Positions 1 to 6,440 of a stretch of DNA of 11,285 nt are shown here, one piece after another. The stretch is from SLRI01 sp964576715. Lineage in GTDB: Bacteria; Pseudomonadota; Alphaproteobacteria; Geminicoccales; Geminicoccaceae. The position numbers and the translations under genes are program-made. The notes under the pieces were generated by a model that saw only the letters and a list, made by a program, of their open reading frames with translations, was not told the DNA's origin and ran no database searches. Where the stretch lies: positions 1 through 11,285 of the forward strand of contig CAZNWE010000107.1 in the NCBI GenBank assembly GCA_964576715.1, in the 5' to 3' direction. Positions within the stretch are counted from its first letter, which is position 1; each line of letters starts with the position of its first letter.

Positions 1-116
1 AGGAGCGGCACCGCCGGCCCGTCGCCGCCTGCCGTTGCCGGAGCACTCGCCGCGGTCAGGCCAATGGCAAGCATGCCAGTCCACAACGCCCGCCACGGCT
101 TGTTGCCGTTCAGCAT
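1..116 (-). CDS. N-terminus of an exported protein of unknown function (partial, runs off left edge)
   Basis: Only the first 38 codons are in the window. They read as a classic Sec signal peptide: a short n-region with one Lys and one Arg (MLNGNKPWRALW), a hydrophobic core (GMLAIGLTAA) and a small-residue cleavage region (SAPATA, then GGDGP), so the mature protein probably begins around residue 30. The start is supported by a GGAG Shine-Dalgarno (complement of 125-128) with 8 bp spacing. A second Met at codon 15 would remove the n-region and is less likely. The gene is headed by an AT-rich region with a perfect CtrA-box match (183-197). The mature part is too short to assign a family, so I give no function. 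That this is a secreted or periplasmic protein is an inference from the leader alone. Confidence 0.7.
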   Translation of the reverse strand, partial: MLNGNKPWRALWTGMLAIGLTAASAPATAGGDGPAVPL

Positions 117-181
117 GGCCGGGTCTCCAGTCCCGCTTGGTTCGTTTCCTCGCGCGCCGGAGTTTCGCTCAGCTGCGACCG

Positions 182-197
182 GTTAACAATCCGTTAA
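182..197 (-). promoter_or_regulatory. CtrA-box match TTAA-N7-TTAAC
   Basis: On the minus strand the sequence reads TTAACGGATTGTTAAC, a perfect match to the full CtrA consensus TTAA-N7-TTAAC of alphaproteobacteria. It lies about 66 bp upstream of the exported-protein start at 116 and in the same orientation. The surrounding 60 bp is about 43% GC in an otherwise very GC-rich window, as expected of a real control region. The match is seen directly; binding by CtrA is inferred. No convincing -10 element could be placed beside it. Confidence 0.55.
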
Positions 198-210
198 TGC
201 GCAGGGGCGT

Positions 211-235
211 ATCAATTGATGAAGATCACTTCATC
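211..235. repeat. Palindrome pair upstream of the exported-protein gene
   Basis: Two overlapping dyads sit side by side. ATCAATTGAT (211-220) is a perfect 10-bp palindrome. GATGAAG (218-224), a 4-nt loop ATCA, then CTTCATC (229-235) is a perfect 7-bp inverted repeat. They lie just upstream of the CtrA-box match, about 95-120 bp before the start at 116. They may be operators for the exported-protein gene, or a secondary hairpin beyond the end of the minus-strand gene run. No T-tract follows, so a terminator is less likely. Confidence 0.4.
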
Positions 236-249
236 GTGAAAGGCTGAAT

Positions 250-282
250 GCCGGGCATGCCGGGGCCGCCGCCATGCCCGGC
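250..282 (-). terminator. GC-rich hairpin after the DUF2892 gene, possible terminator
   Basis: GCCGGGCATG (250-259) and CATGCCCGGC (273-282) form a perfect 10-bp stem with a 13-nt loop. It starts 8 bp beyond the stop of the DUF2892 gene, at the end of the minus-strand run. The tail on the minus strand is only weakly T-rich (ATTCAGCCTTTCAC), so this is not a textbook intrinsic terminator. It may stabilise the 3' end or work with Rho. Confidence 0.5.
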
Positions 283-290
283 GGCAGCGG

Positions 291-500
291 TCAGGCGTGG
301 GCGAAGCCCTGCTTCTGCGGCAGGCCCAGCTTCTTGAACAGCATCACCCCCGGACAGAACCCGGTGAAGCTCGCCTGCACCAGATGCGCTCCCAGAAGAC
401 CCGTTATCCAGAGCCAGTTCTGGCTGTGCCAGACCGCAAGGAGCACGGTCAGCAGCACCACGCAGCCGACAAAGAGCAAGGTGGCGCGTTCGACGGTCAT
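291..500 (-). CDS. DUF2892 (YgaP-like TM) small inner-membrane protein
   Basis: This is a protein of about 69 residues beginning MTVERATLLF. It has two hydrophobic segments, roughly residues 6-24 and 27-45, followed by the family signature FTGFCPGVMLFKKLGL near the C-terminus. This is the DUF2892 arrangement, also seen as the membrane part of the rhodanese YgaP, but no rhodanese domain is present. The start at 500 is chosen because a strong GGAGGA (complement of 508-513) sits 7 bp before it and the family usually starts at this point. Upstream ATGs at 515 and 536 are possible but have weaker ribosome sites. The gene is last in the minus-strand run, 79 bp after the SulP stop. Molecular function is unknown, although family members often neighbour sulfur or redox genes. 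Confidence 0.85.
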   Translation of the reverse strand: MTVERATLLFVGCVVLLTVLLAVWHSQNWLWITGLLGAHLVQASFTGFCPGVMLFKKLGLPQKQGFAHA

Positions 501-579
501 CAGCAGTTCCTCCATCGTTGTCCCGACACTCTTCATGTCGGCAATGCACCCGCCGGCTGCAACCGTCCGGCGCTGCCCG

Positions 580-2280
580 TCAGCGCTCTTGTTGGTCGGC
601 CATCGCCTGCTCGTAGGCCGCCACCGCGGCGCGCATCGAGGGAAAGTTTCGGGTATGCTCCAGCATCCGCCGCTCGACGAAGTCGCGGTCGAAAAACCGG
701 CCGAGATGATGCCTGGCACGGGCGACGGCGAGCGTGATGCCGTCCCGGGCCAGTTCCTCGCGCAGCTCGTCGAACCGTTGCAGCGCCGTCGCATCGACGA
801 TGCTGACCGGGCTGAGATCGACCACCACCCAGCGCACCGGCGGGCTGGCGCGGCGCACCGCGCGCCGCAGCCGCTGGCGGAAGTAGTCGACGTTGAAGAA
901 GACGAGGTTGGCGTCGAAGCGGTAGAGCAGGAGGCTTGGCACCGTCTTGGCGTCGGGGAAGTCGGCGAGGCTGTGAAAGCCCCCACGGCGCGGCAGCTGG
1001 CCGAGGACCGCATCGCTCGGCCGGAGCGTGACCCAGAGCATCCAGAGAAGCGAGAGGCCGATGGCCAGGACGACCCCCTCGAGCACGCCGAGGAGCAAGA
1101 CGCCGAGCGTGGTGGCGATCGAGATCGCCGCCTCGCGCCAGCTCATCGCCAACAGGCGCCCGAGGCCGACGGCATCGAACAGTCCCACCGCCGAGACCAG
1201 GATAACGGCGGCAAGGGCGGCGGTCGGCACCAGCGCCAGCGGGCCGGTCAGGAAGAACAGCACCAGCAGCATGGCCGCCGCCGCCACCAGGCCGACGAGC
1301 TGCGTCTGGCCGCGCATCGCGTCGTTGACCGCGGTACGGGAATCCGCCCCGGTCACCGGAAAGCCCTGGGCCAGGGCTGCGGCGACGTTGGCCGCACCGA
1401 ACGCCACCAGCTCCTGGTCGGCGTCGATGTCGTAACGGTTCCGCCGGGCGAAGCTCTTGGCGGTGAGCACGCCCGAAGTGAAGCTGATCAGCATGATGCC
1501 GAGGGCGTCGCGCAACAGGGCGCGATAGGTCGCGACATCGAACAGCGCGAAGCCCGGCGTCGGCAGCCCGGCGGGCACCGGGCCGGTGGTCTGCACGCCG
1601 CGGCTGTCGAGCCCGAGGGCGTCGACGGCGACGATGCCGAACGCCACCACGACCAGTGCCGCCGGCAGCCTCGGGAATTGCCGGCGCAGGCCGATCAGGA
1701 TGGCGAGCAGGGCGACGCCGAGGCCGACCGTCGGCAGGTGGCTCTGCCCGAGTGCCCGGGCGAGCTCGACCAGCCGGGGAAAGAAGTCGACCGCCGTGCT
1801 CGGATAGCCCAGGAGCTTGGGCAGCTGGCCGATGACGATGAGCAGTGCGATGCCATTGAGATAGCCGGTCAGGATCGGCTGCGACAGAAAGCTCGCGATG
1901 AAGCCGAGCCGGGCGACGCCGGCACCGAGATAGAAGAGGCCGGTGACCAGGGTGAGGACCGGGACGAGGGCGAGGTAGCGCTCGGGATCGCCGGCGGCGA
2001 GCGGTCCCAGGCTTGCCGCCACCATCAGGCAGGTGGCGGCATCCGGCCCGATGATCAGCTGCCGCGACGAGCCGAACAGCGCATAGGCGAGGAGCGGGAA
2101 GATCGCCGCATAGATGCCGACCTCGACCGGCACCCTGGCGAGCGAGGCGTAGGCGATGCCCACGGGCAAGGCGATCGCCGCGACCGAGAGGCCGGCGGCG
2201 AGGTCCGGACCCAGCCAGCGCCGCTCATAGGCGAGCAGCAGGGCCAGCCCGGGCAGCCAGCGCGAGAGGCCTCGGCGCAC
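580..2280 (-). CDS. SulP-family anion transporter with C-terminal STAS domain
   Basis: This is a SulP (SLC26-type) inner-membrane transporter of about 566 residues. The N-terminal signature SRWLPGL...LGPDLAAGLSVAAIALPVGIAYA and the FGSSRQLIIGPDAAT motif (residues 69-83) are clear. So is GFPVTGADSRTAVNDAMRG (306-324) in the transport core. About ten or more hydrophobic segments run to residue 418, then a cytoplasmic STAS domain occupies about 445-566 (VVVDLSPVSIVDATALQRF and onward). Substrate cannot be read from sequence; sulfate, bicarbonate and dicarboxylates are all known for the family. I chose the GTG at 2280 because an AGGGG lies just upstream, it falls 16 bp after the ppk2 stop, and the family usually begins about here. 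A GTG at 2328 would add 16 residues and overlap ppk2. Confidence 0.9.
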   Translation of the reverse strand: MRRGLSRWLPGLALLLAYERRWLGPDLAAGLSVAAIALPVGIAYASLARVPVEVGIYAAIFPLLAYALFGSSRQLIIGPDAATCLMVAASLGPLAAGDPERYLALVPVLTLVTGLFYLGAGVARLGFIASFLSQPILTGYLNGIALLIVIGQLPKLLGYPSTAVDFFPRLVELARALGQSHLPTVGLGVALLAILIGLRRQFPRLPAALVVVAFGIVAVDALGLDSRGVQTTGPVPAGLPTPGFALFDVATYRALLRDALGIMLISFTSGVLTAKSFARRNRYDIDADQELVAFGAANVAAALAQGFPVTGADSRTAVNDAMRGQTQLVGLVAAAAMLLVLFFLTGPLALVPTAALAAVILVSAVGLFDAVGLGRLLAMSWREAAISIATTLGVLLLGVLEGVVLAIGLSLLWMLWVTLRPSDAVLGQLPRRGGFHSLADFPDAKTVPSLLLYRFDANLVFFNVDYFRQRLRRAVRRASPPVRWVVVDLSPVSIVDATALQRFDELREELARDGITLAVARARHHLGRFFDRDFVERRMLEHTRNFPSMRAAVAAYEQAMADQQER

Positions 2281-2296
2281 CGACCCCTGCCTGGCC

Positions 2297-3142
2297 TCAG
2301 TAGACCGCCGGTACCACGTCGCCGGCACCCAGCGCGTTGGTCGCCGCTTTCGGCTGCGGCTGGACCTTGGGCATCTTCGGCAGCTCCGGCTTGACCTTTT
2401 CGTAGGGAATACTGTCGAGCAAATGGCGGATCAGGTTGAGCCGGGCACTGCGCTTGTCGTCGGCGGGGACGATGTGCCAGGGTGAAGCGTCGGTGTGCGT
2501 CTCCTTGATCATCCGCTGGTACGCCGCCGTATAGTCCCACCAGCGACGCACCGATTCGGTGTCCATCGGGCTCAGCTTCCAGTGCTTGACCGGGTCGCTG
2601 ATCCTGGCCTCGAAGCGGCGGCGCTGCTCGTCCTGGCTGACGTCGAGGAAGTACTTGCGCAGGATGATGCCGTTGTTGACGATGAGCTCGCGCTCGAAGG
2701 CGGGCACCCGGTCGAGGAAGCGCTCGTACTGCTCCTCGGTGCAGAAGCCCATCACATGATCGACGCCGGCTCGGTTGTACGAGGAGCGGTCGAACAGCAA
2801 GATCTCGCCGCCGGCCGGGAAGCGCTCGATGTAGCGCTGCCCGTAGATCTGCGTCTTCTCGCGGTCGGAAGGGGCCGGCAGCGCCACGTGCTTGTAGACC
2901 CGCGGGCTGGTGCGCGCGGTGATCCGGCTGATCACCCCGCCCTTGCCGGCGGTGTCGCGGCCCTCGAAGACGACGATGATGCGCTTGCCCTCGGCCTTGA
3001 CCCAGCTCTGCAGCCGGACGAGCTCGACCTGCAGCTCGTAGAGCGCCTGTTCGAAGTCCTTGCGGCTCAATCTGCCAAGGACGCTGGCTGCCGCCGCCTC
3101 GGCCTTGTCCTTTCTGTCTTTTTTCTTGCCCATTCGGATCAT
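2297..3142 (-). CDS. ppk2: Polyphosphate kinase 2 (PPK2 family)
   Basis: This soluble P-loop kinase of about 281 residues transfers phosphate between polyphosphate and nucleotides. Visible elements are the Walker A loop GRDTAGKGG (61-69), the Walker B/lid region LLFDRSSYNRAGVDHVMGF (115-133), NNGIILRKYFLDVS (156-169), DPVKHWKLSPMD (183-194) and ADDKRSARLNLIRHLL (227-242). The length and single domain suit a one-domain PPK2. The usual DRSWYNRAG reads DRSSYNRAG here (Ser121 for Trp). The start is uncertain: ATG at 3142 (MIRMGKKK) is used, ATG at 3133 (MGKKK) is equally good, and neither has a strong ribosome site. A longer frame to 3277 overlaps ycjF and lacks family-like sequence. The C-terminal 30 residues are Pro/Lys/Ala-rich. 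It lies 79 bp after ycjF and just before sulP. Whether it favours ADP, AMP or GDP cannot be told. Confidence 0.93.
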   Translation of the reverse strand: MIRMGKKKDRKDKAEAAAASVLGRLSRKDFEQALYELQVELVRLQSWVKAEGKRIIVVFEGRDTAGKGGVISRITARTSPRVYKHVALPAPSDREKTQIYGQRYIERFPAGGEILLFDRSSYNRAGVDHVMGFCTEEQYERFLDRVPAFERELIVNNGIILRKYFLDVSQDEQRRRFEARISDPVKHWKLSPMDTESVRRWWDYTAAYQRMIKETHTDASPWHIVPADDKRSARLNLIRHLLDSIPYEKVKPELPKMPKVQPQPKAATNALGAGDVVPAVY

Positions 3143-3208
3143 CCAGTTCGCTCGACTCACACCCCGGTGACAGTGTGGCGACAAGCGCGTGACAGGGCAA
3201 GAAGATGC

Positions 3209-3230
3209 GTCGGCGGCCGGCTCAGCCGAC
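3209..3230 (-). repeat. Inverted repeat over the ycjF stop codon
   Basis: GTCGGC (3209-3214) and GCCGAC (3225-3230) are separated by 10 nt and enclose the ycjF stop. On the minus strand the stem is followed by GCATCTTCTTG, which is mildly T-rich. It could attenuate read-through from ycjXF into ppk2, but the stem is short and may be chance in GC-rich DNA. Confidence 0.3.
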
Positions 3231-4193
3231 CTCCTGCTTGACCTTGCCGGAGGAATCGAAGATGGCGGCCCGGACATGGGCGAGCCGGGGCGGCGGCTCC
3301 TTGATGAAGGGCAACGGGCGGGTCAGCCGGATCGCCTCGAGGCCGAGCCGTCCGGCCAGGAGCGCGTTGCCCGCCCCCTGGCCGGCACGCGCCGAGAGCA
3401 GGGCGGTGAGCGAGGCGCCGACATGCTCGATCGCCGCATGGCTCACCGCATCGGCGAGCCCGGCAATGGCGGCATTCCTGATGCAGCGGCGCAGCAGGCT
3501 GAAGGCCGCGGCCGGGCTCAAGGCGAGGCCATAGGCCCGGGCAATGCCGCGCAGCATCATCGTCGTGCGCCACAGCACGAGCACGCCGTCGAGCAGGCCC
3601 AGTGGGCTGAGTGCCGTCAGCAGGCCGACGTCGCGGCTCGCCTCGAGCACCAACCGGTAGGCCCGCTTGTCCCGCGGCGCCAACACCTGCCGCTCGTAGA
3701 GCACCACGATCTCGGCGTCCGCCAGCCCCCGCTCGGCCGCCACCGTGATATCGGTGCGCGGCGGCTCGGCGAGCTGCCGGTCGAGGGCGAGGAGGAACGG
3801 CTTGGCCTCGCCGTGCAGCTCGGAGGTCGCGAGCCTGGCGCCGGTCGCGCGCAACTGCCCGGCGCGGCGCACGCGCCGGATGTCGAACACCTCCTTCCAG
3901 AGGGCCGCAAGTGCGGTGAACACGGCGACGCCAAGCAGCACGGCAAACGGCCAGCCGAGCAGCGGTGCGCGCCCGATCAGGCCGAAGAGGTAGTCGATCG
4001 CCTGGATCAGCACGATGCCGAGAATGGCGATCAAGGCGAAAAGACCCGGCCGTCGCCACCAGGGCCGCGACGGCTCGACCACCACGGGCACCGGCGGTGG
4101 CGCCGTCGGCGTTGCCAGCGGTTCCTCGGCCTGCTCGAACGTGCCGGTCGTCGGATCGAGCTCGAACGGCCGGATCGGAGCCTTGCCGGTCAT
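3222..4193 (-). CDS. ycjF: YcjF-like (UPF0283/DUF697) inner-membrane protein
   Basis: This 323-residue protein resembles E. coli YcjF over its length. A Pro-rich N-terminal tail (1-45) is followed by two TM segments at about 51-73 and 78-98. A long cytoplasmic region follows, with a DUF697-type C-terminal domain. Recognisable conserved stretches are LTALSPLGLLDGVLVLWR (about 192-209), RAGQGAGNALLAGRLGL and LTRPLPFIKEPPPRL near the end. E. coli YcjF is about 353 residues, so the length fits. Its start overlaps the ycjX stop as ATGA, which implies translational coupling. ycjX-ycjF is a widespread pair in proteobacteria, found in the phage-shock regulon in enterics. Its biochemical role is not known. 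Confidence 0.9.
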   Translation of the reverse strand: MTGKAPIRPFELDPTTGTFEQAEEPLATPTAPPPVPVVVEPSRPWWRRPGLFALIAILGIVLIQAIDYLFGLIGRAPLLGWPFAVLLGVAVFTALAALWKEVFDIRRVRRAGQLRATGARLATSELHGEAKPFLLALDRQLAEPPRTDITVAAERGLADAEIVVLYERQVLAPRDKRAYRLVLEASRDVGLLTALSPLGLLDGVLVLWRTTMMLRGIARAYGLALSPAAAFSLLRRCIRNAAIAGLADAVSHAAIEHVGASLTALLSARAGQGAGNALLAGRLGLEAIRLTRPLPFIKEPPPRLAHVRAAIFDSSGKVKQEVG

Positions 4194-5644
4194 GCGAGCT
4201 TGTCCCCGAGCAGGAACTCGATCGCCTGGTCGAGCCTGAGATGCTGCCCCTTCTGCCCGGCCACCAGCCGCCTCGGGCGAAAGTCCTTGAACCGGAAGCG
4301 CCCGGAGGCCCAGTCCTCGTCAGCTGGCAGCTCTGGCGGAATCTCGCCCGGAAAGAGCACGGTCTCGCGGTCCTCGTCCTGCAGCCGGCCCTTGACGCAG
4401 GAAAGCTGCTGGCCCTGGTGCTCGGTCTTGACCGTGTCGGTCGCGCGCAACGCCGAAAGGGCGAGGACATCCGTGGTCAGCCCGACGAAGCGCGCCTGCC
4501 GCCGCGCCGGAGCGATCATCAGCTCGAGCAATTGCTTGAGGTTGGCGTGCTGGTTGGCAGCCACGTGATCGGCCTTGGACGCGGCGAACAACAGCCGCTC
4601 GATCCGCGGGTTGAACAGCCGTGCGAGGATGCTGTTGCTGCCGTAGCGGAAGCTTTCGAGGATCGTGGCGAGCGCTTCCTGGCAGTCTTCGAAATGGGCG
4701 CGGCCGGCATTCAAGGCATGAAACAGGTCGACCAGCACGATCTGCCGATCGAAGCGGCTGAAGTGCTCGGCATAGAACGGCTCGACCACCGCCGCCTTGT
4801 AGCGGCCGTAGCGCTCGGCCATCGCCAGCCGCAGCGCCTCCGGCGCCTCCGGCGGCAACGGCACGAAGCCGGTGGCCAAATCCGGATCGGCGGTAACCAG
4901 CCGCCCGGGCTGGACGACGCTGAGCTGGAGCTCGTTCTGCACCCGGCGGAGATAGCGCCGGTAGACATCGATCAGCGCGAGAACGTCGCTCTCGGGCGTG
5001 AGGTTGGCCAGCGCCGCCCGCCACTCGCCGGCGATCCGGTCGCGCGGCGGCTTGGCGTCGCGGGCCATCGCCCGGGCCGCGAAGTCGCCATAGTCCATGC
5101 CCAAAAGTGGCAGGTCGAGCAGCCATTCGCCCGGATAGTCGATGATCTCGAGCACCAGGCCGCCGGTCGGCGCCACCCAGCGCTGCAGGTAGCCCGTGGC
5201 CTGGAAATGCAGCTCCAGCTTCAAGGTGGTCAGCCGGTCCGTGGGCTGCGGCCAGGCCGGCACCGCCTCGGCGAGCACGCGGCGAAACGCCTCGAACGGA
5301 AAGGCCGGACCCCGGACCGGCAAGAGCTGCGCACCTTGGTAGCGCCCCTCGTGCACCGCGGCGACGAAGGGCAGGTCGTGGCCGTCGAGCAGATGATGGA
5401 TGAGGGCGGTGGTGAAGACCGTCTTGCCGCTGCGCCGCAGCCCGGTGACGGCCAGTCGCAGATGCCGGTCGACCAGCCGGTCGCCGAGCTCGACCACCTC
5501 GTTGCCGAGGTCCTGGACGAGATTGCCCAGGCGATCGAGGTAGAGCCAGTCGGCGATGGTCGAGGCGGCGAGCGAGGCCACGGTCCCAGGCTGAGCGCCG
5601 CGGGCAATGCACAAGGCCGGGAGAAGGGGGGTGGGGCTCGGCAT
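4190..5644 (-). CDS. ycjX: YcjX-like P-loop GTPase-type stress protein
   Basis: This protein of about 484 residues belongs to the YcjX family. The motif LRLAVTGLRRSGKT contains the Walker A GLRRSGKT (68-75). DYPGEW (169-174) matches the G3/Walker B position, VDLFHALNAG (305-314) is family-typical, and SKAD (356-359) fits the base-recognition G4 motif. Together they suggest GTP binding, although turnover cannot be inferred. The start is placed at the ATG at 5644 because upstream sequence in this frame runs into the channel gene and lacks family character. A GTG at 5581 would give 463 residues, close to the E. coli length, and is a real alternative; neither has a strong ribosome site. It overlaps ycjF by ATGA and follows the channel gene by 91 bp. 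The enteric homologue is in the PspF regulon, but no psp genes are in this window. Confidence 0.9.
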   Translation of the reverse strand: MPSPTPLLPALCIARGAQPGTVASLAASTIADWLYLDRLGNLVQDLGNEVVELGDRLVDRHLRLAVTGLRRSGKTVFTTALIHHLLDGHDLPFVAAVHEGRYQGAQLLPVRGPAFPFEAFRRVLAEAVPAWPQPTDRLTTLKLELHFQATGYLQRWVAPTGGLVLEIIDYPGEWLLDLPLLGMDYGDFAARAMARDAKPPRDRIAGEWRAALANLTPESDVLALIDVYRRYLRRVQNELQLSVVQPGRLVTADPDLATGFVPLPPEAPEALRLAMAERYGRYKAAVVEPFYAEHFSRFDRQIVLVDLFHALNAGRAHFEDCQEALATILESFRYGSNSILARLFNPRIERLLFAASKADHVAANQHANLKQLLELMIAPARRQARFVGLTTDVLALSALRATDTVKTEHQGQQLSCVKGRLQDEDRETVLFPGEIPPELPADEDWASGRFRFKDFRPRRLVAGQKGQHLRLDQAIEFLLGDKLA

Positions 5645-5735
5645 CGAGAAGGGTCGCTCTCGGGCTCTCGTGGACTGTTGTCGGATGAGGGAAGGCTGGG
5701 AACTCGCGGTCGCGGTGCGGTGGCGGCGGGTGCCG

Positions 5736-6440
5736 CTATTCGGGTTGCGCTTTCGGGCGTTGATACATGCTGACGAGGCGGGCGACCAGGAGCGCCATGT
5801 AGAGCGTGCCGCAGACCGCCTCCATGCTTGCCCAGATTTGGGCAAAGCGGTTGACGGGGGTGATGTCGCCATAGCCCACAGTGGTCAGCGTCGTCAGACT
5901 GAAATAGAGGAGCTGATGGAAATACGGTCGGTCGGCACCGTGATCCAGGGAGAAGGACGCGGGGTCGAGCTCGATGATGATCAGGTAGGAGGTGGTCCAG
6001 GCCAAGGCCAGCAGCAGGTAACCGGACGCGGCCCCGAACAAGATGTTGAGATCGACCGTGTCAGCCTCAAGTATTTGGCTCAGAACAATGAAAATGGCGC
6101 ACAGACAAAAGAGGCTGGCCATCAGATTAGCATGGATGGCCACGGCTTGGATTTCGACGAGCAGGGCGGATAAGCTGAGCGCCAGCCAAGGAATACCGAT
6201 CATGAGGGCGGCGATCCGGTGAGGGGATCGACCGCCCGCAGTCAGGATCGCGGCGAGCAAGACCAGTCCGTAGAGCACGACCATGTAGGATCGGTGCAGC
6301 AGCGAGTCGTCGAGAAAGGGCGAGACGAGCATCACGAGCAAAATGGCCAGCAACAGGAACAGAAAGCGCAGCCGAAAAAGGCGCAGGGCGAGCGCGCGGC
6401 GCTTGATGGCCGCCGCCGTGGCGGGCGGCGCCGGATTCAC
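5736..6440 (-). CDS. Six-TM potassium-channel-like protein (Ion_trans_2 pore)
   Basis: This is a 234-residue membrane protein. Hydrophobic segments lie at about 25-41, 52-68, 76-97, 106-124, 131-156 and 203-225. Between the last two is a pore loop with the potassium selectivity filter TLTTVGYGD (184-192), followed by ITPVNRFAQIW. No segment carries the regular Arg/Lys spacing of a voltage sensor, and there is no RCK or cyclic-nucleotide domain after the last helix, so gating is unclear. The start is a GTG that overlaps the ubiA stop as GTGA, so translation is probably coupled to ubiA. The gene has visibly lower GC than its neighbours; the 60 bp at 6061-6120 is about 48%, which may reflect transfer or relaxed codon choice. 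Potassium selectivity is inferred from the filter. Confidence 0.88.
   Translation of the reverse strand: MNPAPPATAAAIKRRALALRLFRLRFLFLLLAILLVMLVSPFLDDSLLHRSYMVVLYGLVLLAAILTAGGRSPHRIAALMIGIPWLALSLSALLVEIQAVAIHANLMASLFCLCAIFIVLSQILEADTVDLNILFGAASGYLLLALAWTTSYLIIIELDPASFSLDHGADRPYFHQLLYFSLTTLTTVGYGDITPVNRFAQIWASMEAVCGTLYMALLVARLVSMYQRPKAQPE

Noticed and set aside
570..586. GCGCTG/CAGCGC hairpin at the sulP stop as a terminator
   Set aside because: The stem is only 6 bp and no T-tract follows on the minus strand; such stems are frequent by chance at this GC content.
274..2394. A 706-codon open frame on the plus strand opposite sulP and the DUF2892 gene
   Set aside because: It is low-complexity, rich in Arg, Glu, Asp and Gln, with no domain. 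It is the antisense shadow of high-GC codons in sulP, which has clear family motifs.
3143..3277. N-terminal extension of PPK2
   Set aside because: The extra 45 residues overlap the 3' end of ycjF, are Ser/Arg/Pro-rich without family similarity, and precede better starts at 3142 and 3133.
3965..5773. A 602-codon plus-strand frame opposite ycjX and ycjF
   Set aside because: It is an antisense shadow without recognisable domains; ycjX and ycjF explain the DNA fully.
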